Positions 17,942 through 27,462 of a DNA stretch of 64,000 nt are shown here, piece after piece. Positions within the stretch are counted from its first letter, which is position 1. Every line of letters starts with the position of its first letter. The notes beneath the pieces were generated by a model. The model was given only the letters and a program-made list of their open reading frames with translations. It was not told the DNA's origin and searched no databases. This DNA is from CAZBRS01 sp964494475. Lineage in GTDB: Bacteria; Myxococcota_A; UBA9042; CAZBRS01. A program made the position numbers and the translations under genes. Where the stretch lies: contig CAZBRS010000030.1 in the NCBI GenBank assembly GCA_964494475.1, forward strand, positions 9,918 to 73,917, written 5' to 3'.

Positions 17942-18484
17942 TTACTTCGCGGCCTTCTTCTTCCCGGGGGCCAGCACCATGAACATGATGCGGCCCTCCA
18001 TCTTGGGCTCCAACTCCACCACGGCGGCCTCGCCCAGGGCCTTCGACACGCCCACGAGCTTCTCCATGGCGGCGTTCGCGTACATGACCTCGCGACCGCG
18101 GAAGCGCATGGTGACCTTGACCTTGTCGCCTTCGTCCAGGAACTTGCGGATCTGCACCATCTTGGTCTGCAGGTCGTGCTCCTCGGTCTTGGGGCGGAAC
18201 TTGATCTCCTTCACCTCGACCACGGTCTGCTTCTTCCGGGCTTCCTGCTGTCGCTTGGACTGGATGTACTTGTACTTCCCGTAGTCCATGATCTTGCAGA
18301 CCGGCGGGTTCGCCGTGGCTCCGACCTCGACGAGGTCGAGGCCGCGCTCTTCGGCGATCGCCAGGGCCTGCTCGATGCCCAGGATCCCGAGTTGCTCTCC
18401 ATCGTCCGCGATTACACGGACTTCGGGAACACGGATCATCCGATTGATTCGGACGTCCTTCTCTTTTCCAGCTTCCTTCGTCAC
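17942..18484 (-). CDS. infC: Translation initiation factor IF-3
   Basis: IF-3 binds the 30S subunit and checks start-codon choice. The product has 180 residues. The best start is the GTG at 18484, with a GGAGG site at about 18492-18496. The N-domain reads VRVIADDGEQLGILGIEQAL and VCKIMDYGKYKY; the C-domain reads VVEVKEIKFRPKTEEHDLQT and VTMRFRGREVMYAN, ending MEGRIMFMVLAPGKKK. The classical rare ATT start used for autoregulation in enterobacteria is not seen. It is downstream of tRNA-Val and heads the rpmI-rplT operon. Confidence 0.94.
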   Translation of the reverse strand: MTKEAGKEKDVRINRMIRVPEVRVIADDGEQLGILGIEQALAIAEERGLDLVEVGATANPPVCKIMDYGKYKYIQSKRQQEARKKQTVVEVKEIKFRPKTEEHDLQTKMVQIRKFLDEGDKVKVTMRFRGREVMYANAAMEKLVGVSKALGEAAVVELEPKMEGRIMFMVLAPGKKKAAK

Positions 18485-18517
18485 CGTCCTCCGGTCCCTG
18501 GTGGGTCCGTTGCTTTC

Positions 18518-18592
18518 TGGTAGGCGCGCGCGGTTTCGAACCGCGGACCTCTACCGTGTCAAGGTAGCGCTCTCCCCCTGAGCTACGCGCCT
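18518..18592 (-). tRNA. tRNA-Val (anticodon GAC)
   Basis: Minus-strand cloverleaf: acceptor AGGCGCG/CGCGCCT, D arm TAGCTCAGGGGGAGAGC, anticodon stem CTACC/GGTAG with loop TTGACAC giving GAC, and T arm GCGGTTCGAAACCGC. A73 is followed by an encoded CCA (18518-18520). It lies just downstream of a minus-strand promoter and upstream of infC. Confidence 0.93.
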
Positions 18593-18626
18593 GAAGCCAA
18601 CCCGCCCGGCAGGCAGGTAAGGCGGC

Positions 18627-18654
18627 ATGATAACGAATGTGATCGGGCTGTCAA
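18627..18654 (-). promoter_or_regulatory. Putative promoter for tRNA-Val and the infC operon
   Basis: On the minus strand TTGACA and TATCAT are 16 bases apart, ending about 35 bases before the tRNA 5' end. Confidence 0.55.
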
Positions 18655-18687
18655 GCGATTTGGGCTCGGCCTCCCGATCTTTTCCCT

Positions 18688-18715
18688 TTGACACCGCGAC
18701 GCTATTCCTTACTAT
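18688..18715 (+). promoter_or_regulatory. Putative rpsA promoter
   Basis: TTGACA (18688-18693), 16 bases, TACTAT (18710-18715), leaving a leader of about 115 bases before the rpsA ATG. The leader is where S1 autoregulation would act. Confidence 0.5.
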
Positions 18716-18836
18716 GATGCGCCTCACGCCCTCCCCGGGAAGGTCCCGGAGAGGGTTCCCTCCATCGCTCGGGGCGACGAGGGGTTTCCGCCGACGCTCG
18801 GGGCGTACGGCGCACGGATCAGCAGGAGTCAACCGC

Positions 18837-20926
<2,090 letters not shown>

Positions 20927-20992
20927 TCCCTCCCGTCCCCCCTCCCAACCCGTTCGATCCCGCTTCCACGGCGCTCAGCGAGCGGCATCCCG

Positions 20993-21022
20993 TTGACTTG
21001 CGCCCGGCGCACTCTATATACT
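20993..21022 (+). promoter_or_regulatory. Putative promoter of the hxs operon
   Basis: TTGACT (20993-20998) and an overlapping TATATA/TATACT block (21015-21022), 16-18 bases apart. It ends 32 bases before the first gene, so the operon is expressed apart from rpsA. Confidence 0.55.
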
Positions 21023-21054
21023 CGCGCCTCGCCCAACCACCTGCGTGGGACGCC

Positions 21055-21567
21055 ATGCTCTGCGAAGAATCCGCCCTCAAGCTGACCATCAACGCCCGCA
21101 TCTATCCCCTCGAGGCGGTGATGGCCGCCTCGTACACGTTCCTCGATCGGGCCTACGTGCTGCTCGACAAGGACAAGACCGATCTCGTCGTACAGCTGTG
21201 GCCCAAAGAGGGGCAGGCGGCTCGCGCGACCGAGGGCGACTTCTACAACGAGCTCCTCAACGAGGCGCTGCGCCTGAAGATCTCGAAGCAGAACCAGCAG
21301 GTCCGCGAGATGGTGATCAACCGCGCCCTGTTCGCGGCCACCAACACCAACGTCGAAGAAGAGGTGCTCGACCGCGCCCTCGATTCGCTCGACAACCTCG
21401 ACGACCTGAACCTCGATCTCGACAGCGACAACCTCGACTTCCTCGATGACCCGCTCGGCATCGCGGTCCCGTGGGAAGAGAAGTTCGCGGCCGACGGCAA
21501 GAAGAAGGAGGCCGAGCCCGTGGCGACCGACGCCGCGGCCGAGGCGCCGAAGGCGGAGGAGAAGTGA
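21055..21567 (+). CDS. hxsD: HxsD-family protein with long acidic C-terminal extension
   Basis: HxsD proteins accompany the HxsB/HxsC radical SAM maturases of His-Xaa-Ser repeat peptides; their biochemical role is not established. The product has 170 residues. The core (about 1-95) shows the family pattern: LKLTINARIYPLEAVMAASY, FLDRAYVLLD, VVQLWPKEG and FYNELLNEALRLKISKQNQQ followed by VREMVINRALF. The last 70 residues are an unusual Asp/Leu- and Glu/Ala-rich tail not expected in the short family. Its stop overlaps the next start (ATGA), so the genes are coupled. It may bind and present the precursor. Confidence 0.75.
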   Translation: MLCEESALKLTINARIYPLEAVMAASYTFLDRAYVLLDKDKTDLVVQLWPKEGQAARATEGDFYNELLNEALRLKISKQNQQVREMVINRALFAATNTNVEEEVLDRALDSLDNLDDLNLDLDSDNLDFLDDPLGIAVPWEEKFAADGKKKEAEPVATDAAAEAPKAEEK

Positions 21568-21800
21568 TGGCCTCCACGACGATCCGGTTCAACGCTGCCA
21601 TCTACAGCAAGGCCGCCCTCGAGGCCACGCGCGACGCGTACGTCGAGTTCGCGCGCCTGGGCCTCCAGAAAGAGGGCACGGCGTGGTGCCTCGAGGTCGA
21701 GTCGATCACGGACGAGATCGCGCCCGAGGTTCTGGCGCACGAGATCATGAACTTCGCGCTCGCCGAGACGGCGCACCAGAAGAGAGGGGTCTCCGCATGA
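21567..21800 (+). CDS. Second, short HxsD-like protein
   Basis: Small protein of 77 residues, starting MASTTIRFNAAIYSKAALEA. It repeats the layout of the upstream HxsD protein: a short strand with FNAAIYSKAAL, a helix ending in FARLG, a strand TAWCLEVESI, then a Glu-led helix LAHEIMNFALAE. This suggests a diverged paralogue. It overlaps both neighbours by ATGA, so the three genes form one translational unit. The two proteins may form a heterodimer; that is inference. Confidence 0.65.
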   Translation: MASTTIRFNAAIYSKAALEATRDAYVEFARLGLQKEGTAWCLEVESITDEIAPEVLAHEIMNFALAETAHQKRGVSA

Positions 21801-23338
21801 CGCGCGCAGCGGCCCCAAAGGCCAAGACCACCAAGACCAAGGCGCTCTCCCATCCCACGCCGGCCCTGCTGAAGAGCTACGATCCGGCGTTCTCGGGCAT
21901 GTTCCGCTTCAAGCAGTTTCCGTCGGGCAAGGTGCTGCTCACGAACGACAGCGGCTCCTGGGTCTTCGTCACGAGCGACGAGTTCGCGCAGTTCGTCGCC
22001 GGCACGCTCCCCGAGGACACCGAGACCTGGCGTCGGCTCTCCGAGCGCAACTTCATCCGCGCCACGTTCCACCTCGACGCCGAGGCCGAGGCGTACCGCC
22101 GCCGTTACCGCTATCTGCTGAGCGGGCCCATCCTGCACATCCTCGTGACCACGCTGCAGTGCAACCACACCTGCGTGTATTGCCACGCCAGTCGCGAGAA
22201 GGTGGGCACCAAGGGCGTCGACATGACACCCGAGACGGCCGACATCGTGCTCGACCGCGTGTTCAAGACCACCGCGCCGGCGCTCACCATCGAGTTCCAG
22301 GGCGGCGAGCCGCTGCTCAACTGGGACGTGATCCAGCACGTCATCGAGAGCGGCGCAAGGCGGGCGGTCGAGACCGACAAGAAGGTCGAGTTCGCGCTCG
22401 TCACGAACCTCACGCTCATGGACGAAGCCAAGTTCCAGTACCTGCTCGATCACCGCGTGCAGATCTCCACGTCGCTCGACGGCCCGGCCTCGGTCCACAA
22501 CAAGAACCGCCCGGTCACCGGCTGCAACTCGTTCGACGAGACGGTCGCCTGGATCAAGCGCATCAACGCGGCGTACCTCGAGCGCGGCCTCGACCCGCAC
22601 ACGTACCACGTCGAGGCGCTCCTGACCGTGAGCCGCCATTCCCTGAAGCACTGGAAGGAGATCGTCGACACGTACGTCGAGCTGGGCTTCAAGACCATCA
22701 ACCTGCGGCCCTTGAACCCGTTCGGCTTCGCGAGCTCCACCTATTCGCGCATCGGTTACTCCGTCGAGGAGTACCTCGAGTTCTACCTCAACGCACTCAA
22801 GTACATCATCGAGATCAACAAGCAGGGCACCGAGATCCTCGAGCGCCAGGCCGCGCTCTTCCTCACCAAGATCCTCGGCCAGGAAGACCCGAACTTCCTC
22901 GATCTCCGCTCTCCCTGCGGCGCCGGTGTCGGCCAGATCGCGTACAACTACGACGGCGCCGTCTTCACCTGCGACGAAGGCCGCATGGTCCACCAGATGG
23001 GGGACGACGCCTTCCTCATCGGCGACGTTCGTGAGCTCGATTACCGCGACATCGTCCAGAGCGATGTCGTCAAGGCCACCCTCATCGCCTCCGAGGTCGA
23101 TGGGCTCCCGTCGGCGGTGAACGACGCCTACCGGCCCTACATCGGAGTCTGTCCGGTCTACAATTACTCGCAGCAGGGTTCCCTGGCCGGAAACCTGAGG
23201 ACCAATGCCCGCCTGCAGATAGACGTCGGCGTCTTGGATTTTTTGTTTACACAGCTGGCCGAAGGCGATATCATTACTCTCGACGTGCTCGGCAAGTGGG
23301 CGCTCCGCAAGGAGCGCGACTGGTACTTTGAACACTAG
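21797..23338 (+). CDS. hxsB: HxsB-like radical SAM peptide maturase
   Basis: Predicted to modify the His-Xaa-Ser precursor encoded next door. The product has 513 residues. The N-terminal region (1-115, with LLTNDSGSWVFVTSDEFAQF) matches the substrate-side domain of HxsB-type proteins. The radical SAM core carries CNHTCVYC (Cys122, 126, 129), the GGE motif in FQGGEPLLNW and STSLDGPASVHNKNRP. The C-terminal region has only three obvious candidate auxiliary-cluster Cys (about 374, 392, 452: SPCGAG, FTCDEG, GVCPVY), a reduced SPASM-like set. The start overlaps the upstream stop. The modification made is unknown. Confidence 0.82.
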   Translation: MTRAAAPKAKTTKTKALSHPTPALLKSYDPAFSGMFRFKQFPSGKVLLTNDSGSWVFVTSDEFAQFVAGTLPEDTETWRRLSERNFIRATFHLDAEAEAYRRRYRYLLSGPILHILVTTLQCNHTCVYCHASREKVGTKGVDMTPETADIVLDRVFKTTAPALTIEFQGGEPLLNWDVIQHVIESGARRAVETDKKVEFALVTNLTLMDEAKFQYLLDHRVQISTSLDGPASVHNKNRPVTGCNSFDETVAWIKRINAAYLERGLDPHTYHVEALLTVSRHSLKHWKEIVDTYVELGFKTINLRPLNPFGFASSTYSRIGYSVEEYLEFYLNALKYIIEINKQGTEILERQAALFLTKILGQEDPNFLDLRSPCGAGVGQIAYNYDGAVFTCDEGRMVHQMGDDAFLIGDVRELDYRDIVQSDVVKATLIASEVDGLPSAVNDAYRPYIGVCPVYNYSQQGSLAGNLRTNARLQIDVGVLDFLFTQLAEGDIITLDVLGKWALRKERDWYFEH

Positions 23339-23361
23339 CGCATCAGGGTGGGTGGGCCATC

Positions 23362-23888
23362 ATGAAGAAGACCTTGCCTCAGGTCCGCAGGAAGGTGTCG
23401 TCGTTCCTCACCAGTGAGGAGGGCAAGATCACGCGCAAACACGTCGCGAAGATCTCGGCCTTCATGCTGATGGCGGGTACGACGTCCGGAGCTGCGGCGA
23501 GCGCCTTCGGTGCCGAAGAGGACTCCCTCGGCGAGAAGCTGGACGACGGCCACCTGGTCGCGTCGCACTGCTCGCACGCCAGCCACGGCTCGCACGGCTC
23601 GCACGGCAGCCACGGCTCGCACGGCTCGCACGGCAGCCACGGCTCGCACGGTAGCCACGGCAGCCACGGCTCGCACGGCAGCCACGGCTCGCACGGCAGC
23701 CACGGCTCGCACGGCAGCCACGGCTCNNNNNNNNNNNNNNNNNNNNNNNNNNNNNNNNNNNNNNNNNNNNNNNNNNNNNNNNNNNNNNNNNNNNNNNNNN
23801 NNNNNNNNNNNNNNNNNNNNNNNNNNCGCACGGCAGCCACGGCTCGCACGGCAGCCACGGCTCGCACGGCAGCCACGGCTCCTGGTAG
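23362..23888 (+). CDS. hxsA: His-Xaa-Ser repeat precursor peptide (HxsA-like), interrupted by assembly gap
   Basis: Candidate RiPP substrate. The N-terminal leader (MKKTLPQVRRKVSSFLTSEE...) is followed by a hydrophobic stretch (AKISAFMLMAGTTSGAAASA) that could be a signal or membrane segment. Then come SHCSHA and perfect SHG repeats, so every His is followed by Gly-Ser. The N gap at 23727-23826 is flanked by the same 55-mer; joining 23726 to 23882 keeps the frame and ends ...SHGSW then TAG at 23886-23888. The minimum product is 123 residues with sixteen SHG units; real copy number may be higher. It lies 23 bases after hxsB. The single Cys at the repeat start is notable. Confidence 0.82.
23581..23880 (+). 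repeat. 9/18-base tandem repeat encoding (SHG)n
   Basis: Serine codons mostly alternate TCG and AGC, giving the 18-base unit TCGCACGGCAGCCACGGC; a few 9-base slips occur near the 5' end (23590-23670). The repeat spans the N gap. Confidence 0.9.
23727..23826. other. Assembly gap (100 N) inside the hxsA repeat
   Basis: Exactly 100 N. Bases 23672-23726 equal 23827-23881. Repeat collapse is likely, so length is unresolved. Confidence 0.9.
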
Positions 23889-23974
23889 GCCCCGTCCCGC
23901 CGATTTCTCCCGACGCTGGTCCTCCCTGCTTCGCTCCTCGCCGATCCTCTCCTCGCCGCTTCTCTCCGGTCTTC

Positions 23975-24003
23975 TTTACAAGGCCCCGCGGGCCTTCTAT
24001 AAT
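23975..24003 (+). promoter_or_regulatory. Promoter with palindromic operator-like spacer
   Basis: TTTACA (23975-23980), exactly 17 bases, TATAAT (23998-24003). The spacer holds a perfect inverted repeat AAGGCCC-CGC-GGGCCTT (23980-23996). No T-run follows, so it is unlikely to be a terminator for hxsA; a regulator site is the better reading. Confidence 0.65.
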
Positions 24004-24050
24004 CGTTGTGCTGTGCGTCGATACACGGTACCTGCCGAAGGAGTGACTTC

Positions 24051-26561
24051 ATGCGCGGTCTGATGGTCGGTCTGGTGGTCTGGTCCGCTATTTCGCTGGC
24101 GGGCTGTGGCGGCACTTCGACGGGTAACTCCGACAAGGTCGACGAGGTCGCCGACGAGGTCAGCGCCGACGGCCAGGTCGAAACCGACGCGGTCAATCCC
24201 TGCGAGGTGCCGTGCGGCGACGCCTGCTGTGCCGACGGTTGGAAATGCGGGGCCGACGAGGCCTGCTACCAGTGCATCAAGGACGTGCAGTGCGCCGCCT
24301 TCGAGGGCTGCGAGGGCGATCGTTGCCGGTGCACCGCCGACAAGCTCTGCGAGCTGAAGCCCTGCGACGCCGACTGCCCCGATTGGCAGCACTGCGAGTG
24401 GGGCGCCGCCGGCATGGCCTGCGTGCCCGACGTGTGCGAGACCGCGTGCGATCCGGGCTACCGCTGCGTCGACGACGAGTGCGAGGCGTACTGCGACAAG
24501 GCCTGTGAGGCGTGGCAGGAGTGCGCGTGGGACGGCGACGCCATGGTCTGCGTCGATCTGCCCTGCGAGCCCCTCTGCCCCTCCCACCAGCACTGCGAGC
24601 AGGCCGAGTGCGTGGCCAACGAGTGCACCGACATCTCGACCGACGACTGCGAAGACAAGGAGTGCAAGTGCCTGACCGACGGCTCGTGCGGCGAGTGCTC
24701 GGGCTGCCCCGAGCCGTGTGACGAGGGCTCCGCGTGCCAGTTGGTCGACGACGAATACACGTGCGTCGTGATCATCTGCGAGCCCGCGTGCGCGGTGGGC
24801 CTGCACTGCACCGAGGCCAAGCAGTGCCTGCCGAATGTTTGCGACCCCGAATGCGCCGAGGGGGGCCTCTGTCTGAAGCACAACGGCACCGACGCCGATT
24901 GCCAGTACACGTGCGAGCCCGAGTGCGAAGACTGGCAGTGGTGCAACCTGGGCGCGTGCGAAGACCTGCCCTGCGTGCCCGCCTGCGGCGAGGGTGAGCA
25001 CTGCGAGCAGGCCGCCTGCGTCGACACGGTCTGTGAGCCGGCCTGCGCCCTGGGCCAGGCCTGCCAGTGGAGCGACGCCACCGACAAGGCGTCGTGCGTC
25101 GCGATCGCGTGCGATTCGCCCTGCGCCGACTACGAGTACTGCGACGACAAGAACCAGTGCCAGGCTTTCGTCTGTGACCCTGTCTGCGAGAAGGAAGAGC
25201 ACTGCGGCGCGCAGGACATCGACGCCGATGGCACCGACATCTGTGTGCCGAACGAGTGCGACACGGTCTGCGACCCGGTGCTCGAGTTCTGCAACCAGGA
25301 CGGGGACTGCAAACCCGTCTGCGATTGCTCGGGCGCGCCCGTCGAGCCCGTGTGCGGCCTTGTCGACACCGGGTCGGGCGGGGCCTTCCAGATCTTCCAG
25401 AGCATGTGCGAGTTGTCGTGCGCGCTCGCCTCGGTCGCCAACTGCGCCGAGTTGCCCGTGCAGCAGGTCTGCGACCTCGCGGGCTACCTGGCGAACCCCC
25501 AGGCCGACAACACCTACGACAATGTCTGCTACGCCGCGTGCGCGGGCGTCGACACCGAGCAGATCCAGGCCGGCGAGTGCGAGTGCGCCATGACCTGCAC
25601 CGACGCTCAGTTGGGCGACAAGCCGGTGTGCGGCCAGGACTGCTTCGACTACCAGAACCCCTGCGAGGCCATGTGCGCCGGCGTCAACGTGCAGTTCCCC
25701 CACGAGTGCCCCGCAGGCTGCGGCCTCTGCTCGCCCTGCGACGAAGAGACGTACCTCGATCCGGTCTGCGGCACCAACGGCGTGACCTACCTTTCGATGT
25801 GCGACCTCGCCACCTGCAACTCCGGCGTCGAGTTCAACTACCCGGGCGTGTGCGTTCCGAGCACGTGTGCCTGCTCGGCGAACCCGACGCCGGTCTGCGG
25901 CATGCTGCCCGGCGACGATCTGTGGCAGACGTTCGTGAACCCCTGTGTGGCCAACTGCCTCGACGCCACCACGTACTTCGACTGGACGTGCACGTCGTGC
26001 GACCCGCGCCCCGAAGCCCCCGTCTGCGCCTACAACGAGCTCACGGGCTGGGACGTGCTGCCGAACCAGTGCATCGTCGACTCCTACAACTTCTACACGA
26101 CCAGCTACGCCGGCGCGTGCGTGTGCTGCGGAGGCGCGCCCGACCTCATCGACGGCTGCTGCGATCTGAATGTCCGCGAGCCCGTGTGCGGCGTCGACGG
26201 CGTCACCTACGCCAACGAGTGCGCGCTCTCCTGCGCGGGGGTCGCCAAGGACTACGAGGGCGCGTGCACCTGCCCGTCCACGTGGGCGCCGGTCTGCGGC
26301 GACAGCGTGCTCGAGACCGGCAAGAAGTACACCTACGGCAACGAGTGCATCGCCAAGTCGATCTACGGCGTCACCACGTTCACGGCCGGCGCCTGCCCGC
26401 TGTGCACGCTGGCCTGCTCGGGCGACGACCCCGACCCGGTCTGCGGCCTCGACGGGGTCTCGTACCCCAACGTGTGCTACCTCTTGAAGTGCAACGGCGA
26501 CACCATCCAGCTGCACCTCGACGACACCGAGTGCAACGACGTCTGCGAGAGCTGCCCGTAG
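24051..26561 (+). CDS. Cys-rich lipoprotein with Kazal-type protease-inhibitor-like modules
   Basis: Predicted surface lipoprotein of 836 residues. The start at 24051 has GAAGGAG upstream and a canonical lipobox (AISLAGC). Residues about 45-430 are Cys-rich repeats with CEPACALGQAC-like units. From about 430 to the end there are repeated Kazal-like cores such as PVCGVDGVTYANECALSC, PVCGTNGVTYLSMC and PVCGLDGVSYPNVCYLLKC, the fold of secreted serine-protease inhibitors. It might protect the cell from proteases or bind surface ligands. It starts 163 bases after the RiPP precursor but has its own strong promoter, so a functional link to the Hxs system is not shown. Confidence 0.82.
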   Translation: MRGLMVGLVVWSAISLAGCGGTSTGNSDKVDEVADEVSADGQVETDAVNPCEVPCGDACCADGWKCGADEACYQCIKDVQCAAFEGCEGDRCRCTADKLCELKPCDADCPDWQHCEWGAAGMACVPDVCETACDPGYRCVDDECEAYCDKACEAWQECAWDGDAMVCVDLPCEPLCPSHQHCEQAECVANECTDISTDDCEDKECKCLTDGSCGECSGCPEPCDEGSACQLVDDEYTCVVIICEPACAVGLHCTEAKQCLPNVCDPECAEGGLCLKHNGTDADCQYTCEPECEDWQWCNLGACEDLPCVPACGEGEHCEQAACVDTVCEPACALGQACQWSDATDKASCVAIACDSPCADYEYCDDKNQCQAFVCDPVCEKEEHCGAQDIDADGTDICVPNECDTVCDPVLEFCNQDGDCKPVCDCSGAPVEPVCGLVDTGSGGAFQIFQSMCELSCALASVANCAELPVQQVCDLAGYLANPQADNTYDNVCYAACAGVDTEQIQAGECECAMTCTDAQLGDKPVCGQDCFDYQNPCEAMCAGVNVQFPHECPAGCGLCSPCDEETYLDPVCGTNGVTYLSMCDLATCNSGVEFNYPGVCVPSTCACSANPTPVCGMLPGDDLWQTFVNPCVANCLDATTYFDWTCTSCDPRPEAPVCAYNELTGWDVLPNQCIVDSYNFYTTSYAGACVCCGGAPDLIDGCCDLNVREPVCGVDGVTYANECALSCAGVAKDYEGACTCPSTWAPVCGDSVLETGKKYTYGNECIAKSIYGVTTFTAGACPLCTLACSGDDPDPVCGLDGVSYPNVCYLLKCNGDTIQLHLDDTECNDVCESCP

Positions 26562-26588
26562 ATCCGACCGGCGAACTCCGTTCCGCCC

Positions 26589-27449
26589 CTACGATTCTCC
26601 ATCGATCAACAGCCTGCCCGAGCGCCACGAACGGAGCCTGGCCGCCAGTTCGCGCCGCTCGCGCCGGCCCGGGTGGTGCGCCTCGGGGCCCCCGCCATGG
26701 GCCGCGCGGCCGATGGGTACGTAGCCCGTCATCACGTTCACCGTCACGTCGGGCCAGCGCTCCAGCGCGGCGAGCGCGGGGCGGGTGCAGCAGTCGAGGT
26801 GGCCCGGCACCGCCAGGTGGCGCACGAGCAGGGGCACGCCGCGCGCGTGAAGCGCCTCGAGGTTGCCGAGGAGCACGTCGACGTAGGGCGTGACGCCGCC
26901 CAGGCGGAGGGCACAGGCGTGGCCGCCGAACTTCAGGTCGGCGAGCACGAGGTCGGCCGTTCGGGCCAGCGCGTCGAGCGCGACGGGCTCGGCCCACAGG
27001 TTGGTGTTCACGACCAGGGGCAGCTCGCCGAGCGCCGTCGCGCGTGCCTGCAGGAAGCGCACGAGCGCCGGCAGGTTGACGACGGGCTCCCCTCCGACGA
27101 ACTGGAACGTGCGCGCTCCGGCGCGCCGCATGGCCTCGACGCGTTCCGACCCCGGGTACTCGGCCAGGCGGGGCCCCACGTCGGGCTCCAGGACCACGTC
27201 GCCCTCCGAGCAGTAGACGCACCGCAGGCTGCAGCCCGACAGGAAGACCGCGTACGAGGGGATGAGCGCGCGCTCCTCGCCGACATGGAGCAGGTCCTTG
27301 TACACGTGCGCGTCGGCGCCGAGGCCGCAGCGGCCGGTGGTCACGCGTCGGTCGACCCCGCAGCGGTGCGGGCAGAGCCGGCAGGCGGCGAGCTCGCGGT
27401 CCAGCTCCGCGCCGAGGGCAGCGAGATCGGTCTCGTGGCGGCGGACCAC
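26589..27449 (-). CDS. PflX-like radical SAM protein
   Basis: Uncharacterised radical SAM family (PflX type, related to pyruvate formate-lyase activase); 286 residues with a GTG start 14 bases after purA. The N-terminal CRLCPHRCGVDRRVTTGRCG is an accessory Cys motif typical of PflX. The radical SAM triad is in FLSGCSLRCVYCSEGDVV, followed by FQFVGGEPVVNLPALVRFL (GGEP motif) and VVNTNLW. Target protein or metabolite is unknown. It is read from the opposite strand to the Kazal lipoprotein and their 3' ends converge; its TAG stop lies in a CCCCTACG half-repeat. Confidence 0.78.
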   Translation of the reverse strand: MVRRHETDLAALGAELDRELAACRLCPHRCGVDRRVTTGRCGLGADAHVYKDLLHVGEERALIPSYAVFLSGCSLRCVYCSEGDVVLEPDVGPRLAEYPGSERVEAMRRAGARTFQFVGGEPVVNLPALVRFLQARATALGELPLVVNTNLWAEPVALDALARTADLVLADLKFGGHACALRLGGVTPYVDVLLGNLEALHARGVPLLVRHLAVPGHLDCCTRPALAALERWPDVTVNVMTGYVPIGRAAHGGGPEAHHPGRRERRELAARLRSWRSGRLLIDGES

Positions 27450-27462
27450 CGGGTTGCCCGCT

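Noticed and set aside
20927..20996. Extension of rpsA to the stop at 20994-20996
   Set aside because: That frame depends on counting the 100 N as real. Removing the duplicated 55-mer puts the AEAEPV repeat back in frame and stops at 20926.
23581..23880. CRISPR-like array
   Set aside because: Units are contiguous 9/18-base coding repeats without unique spacers, within a leader-bearing frame, and no cas genes are near.
23980..23996. Terminator hairpin for the RiPP operon
   Set aside because: The stem is good but has no T-run after it and sits exactly between well-spaced -35 and -10 boxes.
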